Source: Acidimicrobiia bacterium
GTDB taxonomy: Bacteria; Actinomycetota; Acidimicrobiia; Acidimicrobiales; Ilumatobacteraceae
Reading direction: 5' to 3'
DNA length: 16,170 nt
Assembly (NCBI GenBank): GCA_009927565.1
Contig: RFMT01000246.1
Location: forward strand, 1 to 16,170
Shown one piece after another: positions 1-6,730 of the stretch. How positions within the stretch are numbered: position 1 is the stretch's first letter; every line of letters begins with the position of its first letter. A model generated the notes under the pieces. That model was not told the origin of the DNA. It did no database searches and saw only the letters and a list, made by a program, of their open reading frames with translations. The position numbers and the translations under genes are program-made.

Positions 1-1
1 G

Positions 2-1216
2 ACAAGTTATGTGTTTCGCGATGCACAGCATGCGCAGAATTTGTTTGCACTTGCCGAGATCGGAAACATCTACACGCGAATAATGAACCCGACTCAAGGT
101 GTGCTTGAGGCGCGATTGTCGTCACTTGAAGGTGGCATCACAACGGCAGTTGGTTTGCCTGGTGCGCTTGCTGTTAGTTCTGGTCAATCAGCAGAGTTGT
201 TGGCAATTTTGACTCTCGCTGAGGCGGGTGCGCACATTGTTGCATCGCCGAGTTTGTACGGTGGCACATACAACTTGTTTCACTATACGTTGCCGAAAAT
301 CGGCATTGAAGTGAGTTTCGTTGACGACCCAGACAATCTTGATCAGTGGCGCGCGGCGATTAAGCCAAATACAAAGGCTTTTTATGGCGAAGTATTGGCG
401 AACCCGCGCAATAACTTGCTTGACATCGAAGGCATTGCGAAAGTTGCACACGAAAATGGTTTGCCGTTAATTGTCGACAACACAGTGCCGACGCCATATT
501 TGATTCGACCAATTGAATGGGGTGCCGACATAGTTGTGCACTCGTTGACGAAATTTATCGGCGGGCATGGCACGAGCATCGGTGGCGCAATAATCGATGG
601 CGGCACGTTCGATTTTGGCAAGGGCGATAAGTTTCCAAACTTCACACAACCTGACCCGAGTTATCACGGCCTGGCATATTGGCCAGCGTTGGGCGCTGGT
701 TCATACATCATCAAGGCGCGAGTGCAAATGTTGCGTGACTTAGGCATGGCTACAACACCAGACAATGCGTTCAATTTTTTGCAAGGTCTTGAAACATTGT
801 CATTGCGAATGGATCGTCACTGGGCAAACGCGCAGCGAGTCGGCGAATATCTCGCCGGGCATTCGCAAGTCGAAGAAGTGTTTTACGCAGGGCTGCCAAC
901 GAGCAAGTGGCATGAGCGTGCCAAGCGCTACGGTCGCGGCAAGGGTTATGGTTCAGTGTTGGCCTTCAACATCAAAGGTGGCCTTGAGGCTGGTCAGAAA
1001 TTTGTTGCCGGTCTGAAACTGCACAGCCATGTTGCCAACATTGGCGATGTTCGCAGCCTCGTAATTCACCCGGCATCAACGACTCATAGTCAATTGACGC
1101 CGACAGAGCAGGCTTTAACTGGTGTGTTTCCAGGGCTCATTCGACTTTCAGTTGGCCTTGAGTCAATCGAAGATATTTTGGTCGACCTGGACGAAGGCTT
1201 TAAAGCCGTCAAATAA
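2..1216 (+). CDS. metY: O-acetylhomoserine sulfhydrylase-like PLP enzyme (5' partial)
   Basis: A Cys/Met-metabolism PLP-dependent enzyme whose 5' end lies before the window. The reading frame is open to base 2 and gives T-S-Y-V-F-R-D, the usual N-terminal region of MetY proteins, so the GTG at 11 is an internal Val codon and not a start. Visible motifs are YTRIMNPT near the start, the SSGQSAE substrate/PLP region, DNTVPTPYLIRP, and the Schiff-base lysine in HSLTKFIGGHGTS (Lys codon 551-553). The C-terminal HPASTTHSQL and GLIRLSVGLE motifs are typical of the family. Family knowledge: these enzymes make homocysteine from O-acetylhomoserine and sulfide. Cystathionine gamma-synthase or gamma-lyase is the alternative, but the overall length and the GGHGTSIGG sequence favour MetY. 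It ends 61 bases before pstC, on the same strand. There is no sign of decay. Confidence 0.88.
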   Translation, partial: TSYVFRDAQHAQNLFALAEIGNIYTRIMNPTQGVLEARLSSLEGGITTAVGLPGALAVSSGQSAELLAILTLAEAGAHIVASPSLYGGTYNLFHYTLPKIGIEVSFVDDPDNLDQWRAAIKPNTKAFYGEVLANPRNNLLDIEGIAKVAHENGLPLIVDNTVPTPYLIRPIEWGADIVVHSLTKFIGGHGTSIGGAIIDGGTFDFGKGDKFPNFTQPDPSYHGLAYWPALGAGSYIIKARVQMLRDLGMATTPDNAFNFLQGLETLSLRMDRHWANAQRVGEYLAGHSQVEEVFYAGLPTSKWHERAKRYGRGKGYGSVLAFNIKGGLEAGQKFVAGLKLHSHVANIGDVRSLVIHPASTTHSQLTPTEQALTGVFPGLIRLSVGLESIEDILVDLDEGFKAVK

Positions 1217-1259
1217 TTCACCTGTCGTTCATCTTTACGACAGATTCAAGTCACCCGTC
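1216..1259 (+). promoter_or_regulatory. PHO-box-like 11-bp direct repeats before pstC
   Basis: Four consecutive 11-base units are ATTCACCTGTC (1216), GTTCATCTTTA (1227), CGACAGATTCA (1238, degenerate) and AGTCACCCGTC (1249). The core TCA(C/T)C recurs at 1218, 1229 and 1251, that is at spacings of 11 and 22 bases. Known family: actinobacterial PhoP-type response regulators bind 11-nt direct repeats with a GTTCACC-like core upstream of pst genes. The array starts at the last base of the metY stop codon and ends 18 bases before the pstC ATG. Its position before a phosphate transporter makes control by phosphate likely. The binding regulator is not in the window. Confidence 0.6.
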
Positions 1260-1277
1260 ACAGCGAAGATTGACGGT

Positions 1278-2258
1278 ATGTCAGTTGTGCCTTCGTTTGA
1301 AGCGACCCCAGAGCAACGTGAACTCTTGGTCATTTACAACCGAGCAGACCGGATCTTTCGAAGGATAGTTACATCTGGTGCCCTTACTTCGCTGATTTTG
1401 CTGGGTCTAATCGGCACTTTTCTGTTTGTCAGAAGTGCGCAAATTTTTAATGACCGTGGACTGCGGTTTATTACGGGCTCTAACTGGACGGCAGGCAGTG
1501 GCGACGGTGTGATTCCGGATGATTTTTCAATTGGCCCAATGTTGACCGGAACGATTTTGGTTTCGGTTATCGCATTGGTTATCGCAATGCCAATAGCGAT
1601 TTGCGGCGCTCTTTATATCGAATTTTATGCAGCGGCACGTTTGCGAAAACTTCTCTCAACATTGCTTGATCTTGCAGCAGCGATACCTTCTCTGATTTTT
1701 GGTCTTTGGGGCGTGGTCTTGTTCACATCATTCGGCGAGCGGTGGTCAATTTTTTTGAATTCTCGCCTCGGTTGGGTGCCGTTTATCAAAGTTCAGGCCG
1801 AGGTTTTTGGTCGCAGCCCATTTGTCGCAGGTTGCGTTTTGGCTTCGTTGATTACACCAATAATTACCTCCGTATCGCGAGAAGTTTTCTCACGCACACC
1901 GCGCGATTTAATTGACACTTGCTATGCGCTTGGCAGCACTCGTTGGGGTTCAATCAAAACCGTAGTTTTGCCTTTCGGGCGCAGCGGGGTAATCGGTGGA
2001 GCGATGCTCGGTCTCGGTCGCGCACTTGGTGAAACTGTCGCGGTTTATCTGTTGTTGAATATTGTGTTTCGTTACAACTTTCGAATTTTGGAATCGGAGG
2101 GTGGCAACATCGCGTCGCTGATTGCTTTGAAGTTCGGAGAAGCAACCGAATATGAATTGAAGGCACTTGTCGCCGCAGGATTTGTGCTGTTTTTGTTGAC
2201 ACTGGTCGTGAATATGGTTGCGGCGACAATCGTCGAAAAATCAACGAGGCGCAAGTGA
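1278..2258 (+). CDS. pstC: Phosphate ABC transporter permease PstC
   Basis: Inner-membrane permease subunit of the high-affinity phosphate importer, pairing with PstA. The product is 326 residues from the ATG at 1278. The open frame continues upstream into metY, but that sequence is not PstC-like and has no better start. There is a cytoplasmic N-terminus, a first membrane segment at about residues 34-52, a long external loop including IFNDRGLRFITGSNW, and then five more hydrophobic segments. The permease EAA-type loop lies at about 208-232 (PRDLIDTCYALGSTRWGSIK...LPFGRSG), followed by the GLGRALGETVAV motif typical of PstC/PstA. No Shine-Dalgarno sequence precedes the ATG. Its stop codon overlaps the pstA start by four bases (GTGA), implying translational coupling. 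Confidence 0.93.
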   Translation: MSVVPSFEATPEQRELLVIYNRADRIFRRIVTSGALTSLILLGLIGTFLFVRSAQIFNDRGLRFITGSNWTAGSGDGVIPDDFSIGPMLTGTILVSVIALVIAMPIAICGALYIEFYAAARLRKLLSTLLDLAAAIPSLIFGLWGVVLFTSFGERWSIFLNSRLGWVPFIKVQAEVFGRSPFVAGCVLASLITPIITSVSREVFSRTPRDLIDTCYALGSTRWGSIKTVVLPFGRSGVIGGAMLGLGRALGETVAVYLLLNIVFRYNFRILESEGGNIASLIALKFGEATEYELKALVAAGFVLFLLTLVVNMVAATIVEKSTRRK

Positions 2259-3319
2259 GCACTGTTGTAAGCAACCCGCAATCGCAGCCGGTTGCACCAC
2301 AGCCGACGACGCCATGGAAACCGACTCGAAAGACTCAATTTACTGGTGCTTTTTCGATTGCCGTTGTTGCAATAGCTTCGTTCGCCATTGTTCTGCTAAC
2401 CGGTCTTGCCGGAATTGACGGCTTCGGGTTGACTTTCTTGGTGGTGTTTTTTGGTGCAACATTCGTGCGTACCAAACGACTTAACCCTAAGGCTCGAAAA
2501 GATGCGATGGTTGGGGTTGCAATATGTGCTGCGTCGGTGTTGGCGTTTTTTCCGTGGATGTCAATTTTCGTGAGTGTCGTTGTTAAGGGCGCCAAAGGCT
2601 TGCAACCAAATTTCTTGATTGAAAACATGCAGTTGACGACACCGGATGATGAACTGAACATGGGTGGTGCAGCACACGCAATCATCGGTTCGTTAATGAT
2701 GGTGTTAATTGCGGCTGCGATTACGTTGCCGCTTGGTATTTTGAGCGGGGTTTACTTGACCGAGATTCGAGGTCGTTTGACGTTTTTGGTGCGGTTCGTC
2801 GTGCAGTCGATGAGCGGTGTGCCATCGATCGTTGCCGGTCTATTCATTTATACGACCTTCGTGAATTACACCAATTCGTTCAGCGGAATGGCTGGCTCGC
2901 TTGCATTGGCCGTATTGATGCTGCCCACAGTTGCTCGAACTGCTGAAGAAGTAATGAAACTAGTGCCCGATGACTTGCGATCGGCGAGTTATGCACTTGG
3001 CGCGCGTCAGTGGAGGACTTCGCTGATGGTGATCTTGCCGACAGTGCGAAGTGGTTTGACAACTGCTGGTATTTTGGGCATTGCGCGAGTGATCGGCGAG
3101 ACCGCACCACTTTTGTTGACATCTCTGTCAAACAACAGTTACGTGTTTAATCCAATCGGCGGACCGATTGGTTCGCTACCGACGTATGTCTTCGGGTTGT
3201 TACAGATTGGTACAGAGAACTCAATAAACCGGGCTTGGACCGGCTCTTTGGTGCTGATGTTGTTGGTGCTGGTTTTGTTCTTGATCGCCAGATATTTCGG
3301 CGGAAAGGCCAATCGATAG
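2255..3319 (+). CDS. pstA: Phosphate ABC transporter permease PstA
   Basis: Second permease of the phosphate importer, 354 residues, starting with a GTG that overlaps the pstC stop. Diagnostic sequences are SGVPSIVAGLFIY (about 187-199), the EAA-type loop LVPDDLRSASYALGARQWRTSL (about 236-257) and GIARVIGETAPLL (about 275-287). The N-terminus is longer than in E. coli PstA. A Pro/Gln-rich cytoplasmic stretch (1-28) is followed by two close hydrophobic segments (about 31-52 and 56-71) and a third (about 85-110), before the usual external loop. The last two or three of these may together replace the normal first helix. pstB follows a few tens of bases after the stop. Confidence 0.93.
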   Translation: MSTVVSNPQSQPVAPQPTTPWKPTRKTQFTGAFSIAVVAIASFAIVLLTGLAGIDGFGLTFLVVFFGATFVRTKRLNPKARKDAMVGVAICAASVLAFFPWMSIFVSVVVKGAKGLQPNFLIENMQLTTPDDELNMGGAAHAIIGSLMMVLIAAAITLPLGILSGVYLTEIRGRLTFLVRFVVQSMSGVPSIVAGLFIYTTFVNYTNSFSGMAGSLALAVLMLPTVARTAEEVMKLVPDDLRSASYALGARQWRTSLMVILPTVRSGLTTAGILGIARVIGETAPLLLTSLSNNSYVFNPIGGPIGSLPTYVFGLLQIGTENSINRAWTGSLVLMLLVLVLFLIARYFGGKANR

Positions 3320-3338
3320 TTCATGGAAACTTTAAAAC

Positions 3339-3344
3339 AAGGAG
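3339..3344 (+). promoter_or_regulatory. Ribosome binding site deciding the pstB start
   Basis: AAGGAG lies 8 bases before the GTG at 3353 and 11 bases before a second in-frame GTG at 3356. The upstream in-frame ATG at 3323 has no such site. This motif therefore argues for a GTG start for pstB. Confidence 0.65.
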
Positions 3345-3352
3345 CAATTAAA

Positions 3353-4180
3353 GTGGTGCAAGATTCACAAACTAGTGTGGCGACGGTGAGCGCAAGTCAA
3401 ACAACTGCAACGGCGGTTCGTGGACTCGAAACAAAAAATGTTCATGCGTGGTTTGGCAAGCACCACGTATTGTCAGATGTTTCTTTGCAGTTTCCTGAAC
3501 GAACCGTCACTGGATTGATTGGTCCGTCAGGTTGTGGCAAGTCAACTTTTATTCGGTTGTTAAATCGAATGCACGAGTTTATTCCAAGTGCAGCAATGGC
3601 AGGTCAAGTTTTGCAGGACGGACAAGATATCTACGCACCAGATGTTGACGCAGCGGCAATTCGACTGAAAATTGGAATGGTGTTTCAAAAGCCAAACCCG
3701 TTTCCGGCGATGAATATTCGCGAAAATGTACTTTCAGGCATCAAACTGGCGCACCTCAAAGTTGCTGATCACGACGCGATTGTTGAAAGTTGTTTAACTC
3801 GAGCAGGTCTTTGGAAAGAAGTGAAAGATCGTTTGACTGCCACAGGTGGCTCGCTTTCTGGTGGTCAGCAACAGAGACTATGCATCGCCAGATCATTGGC
3901 TGTTGAACCGAACGTATTGTTAATGGACGAGCCATGTTCGGCGCTCGACCCAGGCAGTACTTTGCGTATTGAAGAGACGATCAAAGAGCTTGCCGAGAAG
4001 ATCGCAGTTGTCATCGTCACGCACAACATGCAACAGGCGGCACGTGTCAGTGATTTTTGTGCTTTCTTTCTGACCGACGGTGGTCCTGGGTATCTCGTCG
4101 AAGCGGACGCAACGAAGAAATTGTTCACAAACCCACGCGATACTCGCACCGCTGACTATGTGCAGGGAAAATTCGGCTGA
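3353..4180 (+). CDS. pstB: Phosphate ABC transporter ATP-binding protein PstB
   Basis: Cytoplasmic ATPase that powers the PstCA channel. From the GTG at 3353 it has 275 residues. An ATG at 3323 would add ten residues (METLKQGAIK) but lacks a ribosome site. Motifs, numbered from 3353, are Walker A GPSGCGKST (57-65), Q-loop in GMVFQKPNPFP (Gln 112), signature LSGGQQQR (168-175), Walker B VLLMDEP (188-194) and H-loop His 224 in VTHNMQQA. PNPFPAMNIRENV and the C-terminal TRTADYVQGKFG are PstB hallmarks. About 25 residues before the ATPase fold are Ser/Thr/Val-rich and not conserved. The gene lies between pstA and pstS. No phoU is seen next to it. Confidence 0.93.
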   Translation: MVQDSQTSVATVSASQTTATAVRGLETKNVHAWFGKHHVLSDVSLQFPERTVTGLIGPSGCGKSTFIRLLNRMHEFIPSAAMAGQVLQDGQDIYAPDVDAAAIRLKIGMVFQKPNPFPAMNIRENVLSGIKLAHLKVADHDAIVESCLTRAGLWKEVKDRLTATGGSLSGGQQQRLCIARSLAVEPNVLLMDEPCSALDPGSTLRIEETIKELAEKIAVVIVTHNMQQAARVSDFCAFFLTDGGPGYLVEADATKKLFTNPRDTRTADYVQGKFG

Positions 4181-4189
4181 CTTAGAGTC

Positions 4190-4233
4190 GTTAATCAACT
4201 GTTAACCAATTTGTTGAATTGAGTTCGCCTTGA
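4190..4233 (+). promoter_or_regulatory. PHO-box-like 11-bp direct repeats before pstS
   Basis: Four 11-base units are GTTAATCAACT (4190), GTTAACCAATT (4201), TGTTGAATTGA (4212, degenerate, its GTTGAAT shifted by one base) and GTTCGCCTTGA (4223). Two units match the GTTCACC heptamer at six of seven positions (GTTAACC and GTTCGCC). The third unit is the poor one, as in the array before pstC. The AT-rich TTAATA at 4257-4262 is a weak -10 candidate. The array suggests that pstS has its own phosphate-responsive promoter inside the operon, giving extra binding protein relative to the channel. Confidence 0.6.
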
Positions 4234-4300
4234 AGCAAGGTTCTATTCAGGTGAGATTAATAGTGTTCGGGTTAGTAAAAGTATTCGAGTAAACCCAAAT

Positions 4301-4305
4301 AGGAG
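4301..4305 (+). promoter_or_regulatory. pstS ribosome binding site
   Basis: AGGAG lies seven bases before the ATG at 4313. It is one of the few clear Shine-Dalgarno sequences in the window, consistent with high expression of the binding protein. Confidence 0.7.
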
Positions 4306-4312
4306 AACATAA

Positions 4313-5680
4313 ATGCAAAAGTTAAGAAAACCAATAGTCGCTATCGCACTTGCGATGGTTGCAAGTTTGTCGGTAGGTTCGGTCGCACTTGCTGAAAGCG
4401 CAAGCGGTTCGGGTGCGACATTTCCGCAGCAATTCATGGCTTCGGCGACTGTTGCATACAACCAAGCAACCGGTCACAATGTTTCGTATGCCAACCCAGG
4501 TGGCGGTTCGTCAAAAGGCAAGAGTGACTTTAAAGCTGGTCTGACAGATTTTGGTGGGACCGATTCAGCAGTTACATCCACTCAAGCCGCAGCGTTTGAT
4601 TGGGTTTATATTCCTTATGTTGCGGGTGCGATTTCGATTGCATATCGCCTCGACGAAATCAAGGGAACAACTCTTTCGTTGAGCCCAGCGACTATCAACG
4701 GCATTTTCGGTGGAACAATCACCAAATGGAATGACCCGTCAATTGCTAATGACATGAAGACAAATCCGGCGTGGGCGAACTCGTTGAAGAAGAGCGGTCT
4801 TAAGGGTGCGTCTTCAGTTTGGTCGACACCATCAGCAAATACAGCTTTAGTGACTGTGACGTTGGTGCCGTCGGTATTGAAATCATCCAAGGGAAAGACT
4901 GTCGAACTTTACGACAACACAAAAAAGAAATCAGTAAAGACTGCAACGATCGGTACCAAAGGTCAGATTTCGATTCAGGCACCAGTGGATAGCGCAAATA
5001 ACTATTCAGTTAAAGTGGCTGGCAAAGAAGTCTCCAAGTATTCGGTACTGCCAGTGAACTTGCCAGATAAGGCAATCACAGTTGTTTACCGTTCAGACGG
5101 TTCGGGCACAACAAACAACTTTTGCAACTTTATGAAGAACTCGACCAACCCAGACTGGGTAGCAACTGATGCATTTACATCGTGCATTCCAGGTGGTTCG
5201 GCAAAAGTGGCTTCGTATGGTGCGAATTTCCAAGGTCAAAGCGGTTCTGCAAACGTGTCAAACTATATTGCTGATACGAATGGAACCATTGGCTACACCG
5301 AAGTTTCGTTCGTAACCGACGCAACTCGCGCTGCTAAGGGTATACAGGCAGCAAACGTGAGGAATGCCGCCGGTAAATTTGTTGGACCAACAGCAGCCGC
5401 TACATCTGCGTTCGTCGCAGGTGCAAGCATTGACTCAGTTGGTTTCGTAACCTTCGACTACAAGCAAGGAACCAACGAGGCCGCCTACCCAGTAGTTGCG
5501 GTAACTTACGGTCTTGGAAAAACGGCGAAGAGCGCAAAGAATGCGGTTGTTGCTGATTTCTTCACATGGATCTTGACAACGTATTCACCTGCAAACGCTG
5601 ACGCGCTCGGTTACGCACCACTTACAGGTGCACTCAAGACTGCCGCAGAAGCTCAAGCTAAGAAAGTCAACTCGAAGTAA
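4313..5680 (+). CDS. pstS: Phosphate-binding protein PstS with inserted domain
   Basis: Secreted substrate-binding protein that delivers phosphate to PstCA. It has 455 residues, clearly longer than the usual 340-380. A type I signal peptide (Lys/Arg-rich N-terminus, hydrophobic core, SVALA/ES cleavage near residue 27) is followed by GSGATFP, GGGSSKGKSDF, DFGGTDSAV, VVYRSDGSGTT (257-267) and GTIGYTEVSF, all phosphate-binding elements of the family. Between NDPSIA (140-145) and the LPDKAITVV strand (about 250) there are about 100 extra residues. They are rich in Lys, Val and Thr and look like a beta-sandwich. There is no Cys in the signal region, so no lipobox. Two cysteines (271 and 291) could form a disulfide. 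The gene is preceded by its own PHO-like repeats and followed by a strong terminator. Confidence 0.92.
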   Translation: MQKLRKPIVAIALAMVASLSVGSVALAESASGSGATFPQQFMASATVAYNQATGHNVSYANPGGGSSKGKSDFKAGLTDFGGTDSAVTSTQAAAFDWVYIPYVAGAISIAYRLDEIKGTTLSLSPATINGIFGGTITKWNDPSIANDMKTNPAWANSLKKSGLKGASSVWSTPSANTALVTVTLVPSVLKSSKGKTVELYDNTKKKSVKTATIGTKGQISIQAPVDSANNYSVKVAGKEVSKYSVLPVNLPDKAITVVYRSDGSGTTNNFCNFMKNSTNPDWVATDAFTSCIPGGSAKVASYGANFQGQSGSANVSNYIADTNGTIGYTEVSFVTDATRAAKGIQAANVRNAAGKFVGPTAAATSAFVAGASIDSVGFVTFDYKQGTNEAAYPVVAVTYGLGKTAKSAKNAVVADFFTWILTTYSPANADALGYAPLTGALKTAAEAQAKKVNSK

Positions 5681-5726
5681 TTCGTAAATTAATAAACTCA
5701 AATTTCAGCACCCCCTCGCGCTGATA

Positions 5727-5760
5727 AAAAATGCCCCGGGCTTTTGTCCGGGGCATTTTT
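5727..5760. terminator. Bidirectional rho-independent terminator
   Basis: A perfect 13-base inverted repeat, AAAAATGCCCCGG (5727-5739) and CCGGGGCATTTTT (5748-5760), surrounds an 8-base loop. The A-tract on one side and T-tract on the other make it work in both directions. It sits between the convergent pstS and PAC2 genes and should end both transcripts. Confidence 0.93.
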
Positions 5761-5801
5761 AGTTTCCTAGAATTTATACTGATTAAAGCGCTTGCTTGAT
5801 C

Positions 5802-6683
5802 CTATTTTTCTGTATCTTCGTCAGGCTGTTCGCGAAGAAATTTTTCGAATTCGGCGCCAAGATCATCGGCGGTCGGAATCTCGATTTGTGTGCGGGCGTC
5901 ATAGTCGGCCTCTAGTTGAGCGAGGTGCTCTGAAACCTGCGCGTCGCCTTCGACTGCAGCGTCATGAAGTTCTTCCCATCGTTGAATTTCTTCGTACAGT
6001 TCGGCGTGGCGTGTCGGTACACCGAGCACGATTTCTAAATGTCGCAGCAGTGCGGCGCTTGATTTTGGGTGTTGGGCGTTAGTCAAATAGTGCGGCACGC
6101 CAACACGCAGTGAAACTGCCGCGAGTTGTTCACGCTCGAAGCGCTCTTGCATAACGCCGACGATGCCGGTGACACCTTGGTAAGTCGGTCGCGAAAGTTT
6201 GAGTCGACGGGCGAGCGTCGCGTTTGTGGTGCTGCCAAAAACCGATGGCGTACGTGAGTGAGGTATTGCTTCGGCGATTGCGCCGACGGTGACTGCAACA
6301 GTGCAGTTGAGGTTTTTTGCGGTTTGAAAAACGCACTCAGAGAAGATGTTCCAGTTTGTGTGCGGCTCAACACCAGAGAGGACCACCAGATCGCGAGAAC
6401 CCTCCGGAAATCGGGCAATGACGATGTCGTTTTCGGGCCACCGTATTTTTCGTTCATCGTCTTCGTCGAAATAGACCTCAGGGCGCTCGTGGGTGAAGTC
6501 AAAAAATGGGTCAGGGTCAATGCTCGCGACGACTGTAACGGCGCGGTCGTCAAGGCACCATTCGAGCGCGGCGGTTGCGGCACCCGCAGCATCAAACCAT
6601 CCACGAAGCGCGATTACTAAGACTGGGTCGCGCAAGTTAGGGACGGCGTCCCAGTCGGCTTCGAGCACATCTTCAATATTCAT
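5802..6683 (-). CDS. PAC2 family protein (proteasome assembly chaperone-like)
   Basis: A 293-residue protein of the PAC2 family, known from archaea and actinobacteria and related to eukaryotic proteasome assembly chaperone 2. Its exact role in actinobacteria is not settled. The start is taken at the ATG of MNIEDVLEAD. The frame stays open 24 codons further, but that part (MNSQPRLPC...) overlaps the divergent gene and is not PAC2-like. Support comes from LVIALRGWFDAAGAATAAL (about 22-40), PDPFFDFTHERPEV (about 57-70), VVLSGVEPHTNW, TVGAIAEAIPHSR and the VPHYLTNAQHPKSSAALL segment. The C-terminus is Glu/Asp-rich, with a probable helical region around LYEEIQRWEELHDAA. It is single-gene and convergent with pstS. 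No proteasome gene is in the window. Confidence 0.85.
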   Translation of the reverse strand: MNIEDVLEADWDAVPNLRDPVLVIALRGWFDAAGAATAALEWCLDDRAVTVVASIDPDPFFDFTHERPEVYFDEDDERKIRWPENDIVIARFPEGSRDLVVLSGVEPHTNWNIFSECVFQTAKNLNCTVAVTVGAIAEAIPHSRTPSVFGSTTNATLARRLKLSRPTYQGVTGIVGVMQERFEREQLAAVSLRVGVPHYLTNAQHPKSSAALLRHLEIVLGVPTRHAELYEEIQRWEELHDAAVEGDAQVSEHLAQLEADYDARTQIEIPTADDLGAEFEKFLREQPDEDTEK

Positions 6684-6730
6684 CGCAAGTTCTGAAAATG
6701 GCCGTGACAAATTACTTCCACTGTGTAAGC

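Noticed and set aside
11..13. GTG as a true start of the metY-like gene, or the gene as a truncated pseudogene
   Set aside because: The frame is open to base 2 and reads TSYVFRD, normal internal MetY sequence. The gene is only cut by the window edge.
1122..1277. Upstream extension of pstC reading into metY
   Set aside because: The residues (MCFQGSFDF...) are metY sequence in another frame and unlike PstC. The ATG at 1278 gives a normal PstC N-terminus.
6698..6730. Earlier ATG for the aminotransferase at 6698
   Set aside because: The 11 added residues (MAVTNYFHCVS) are not conserved-looking and fall in the divergent promoter gap.
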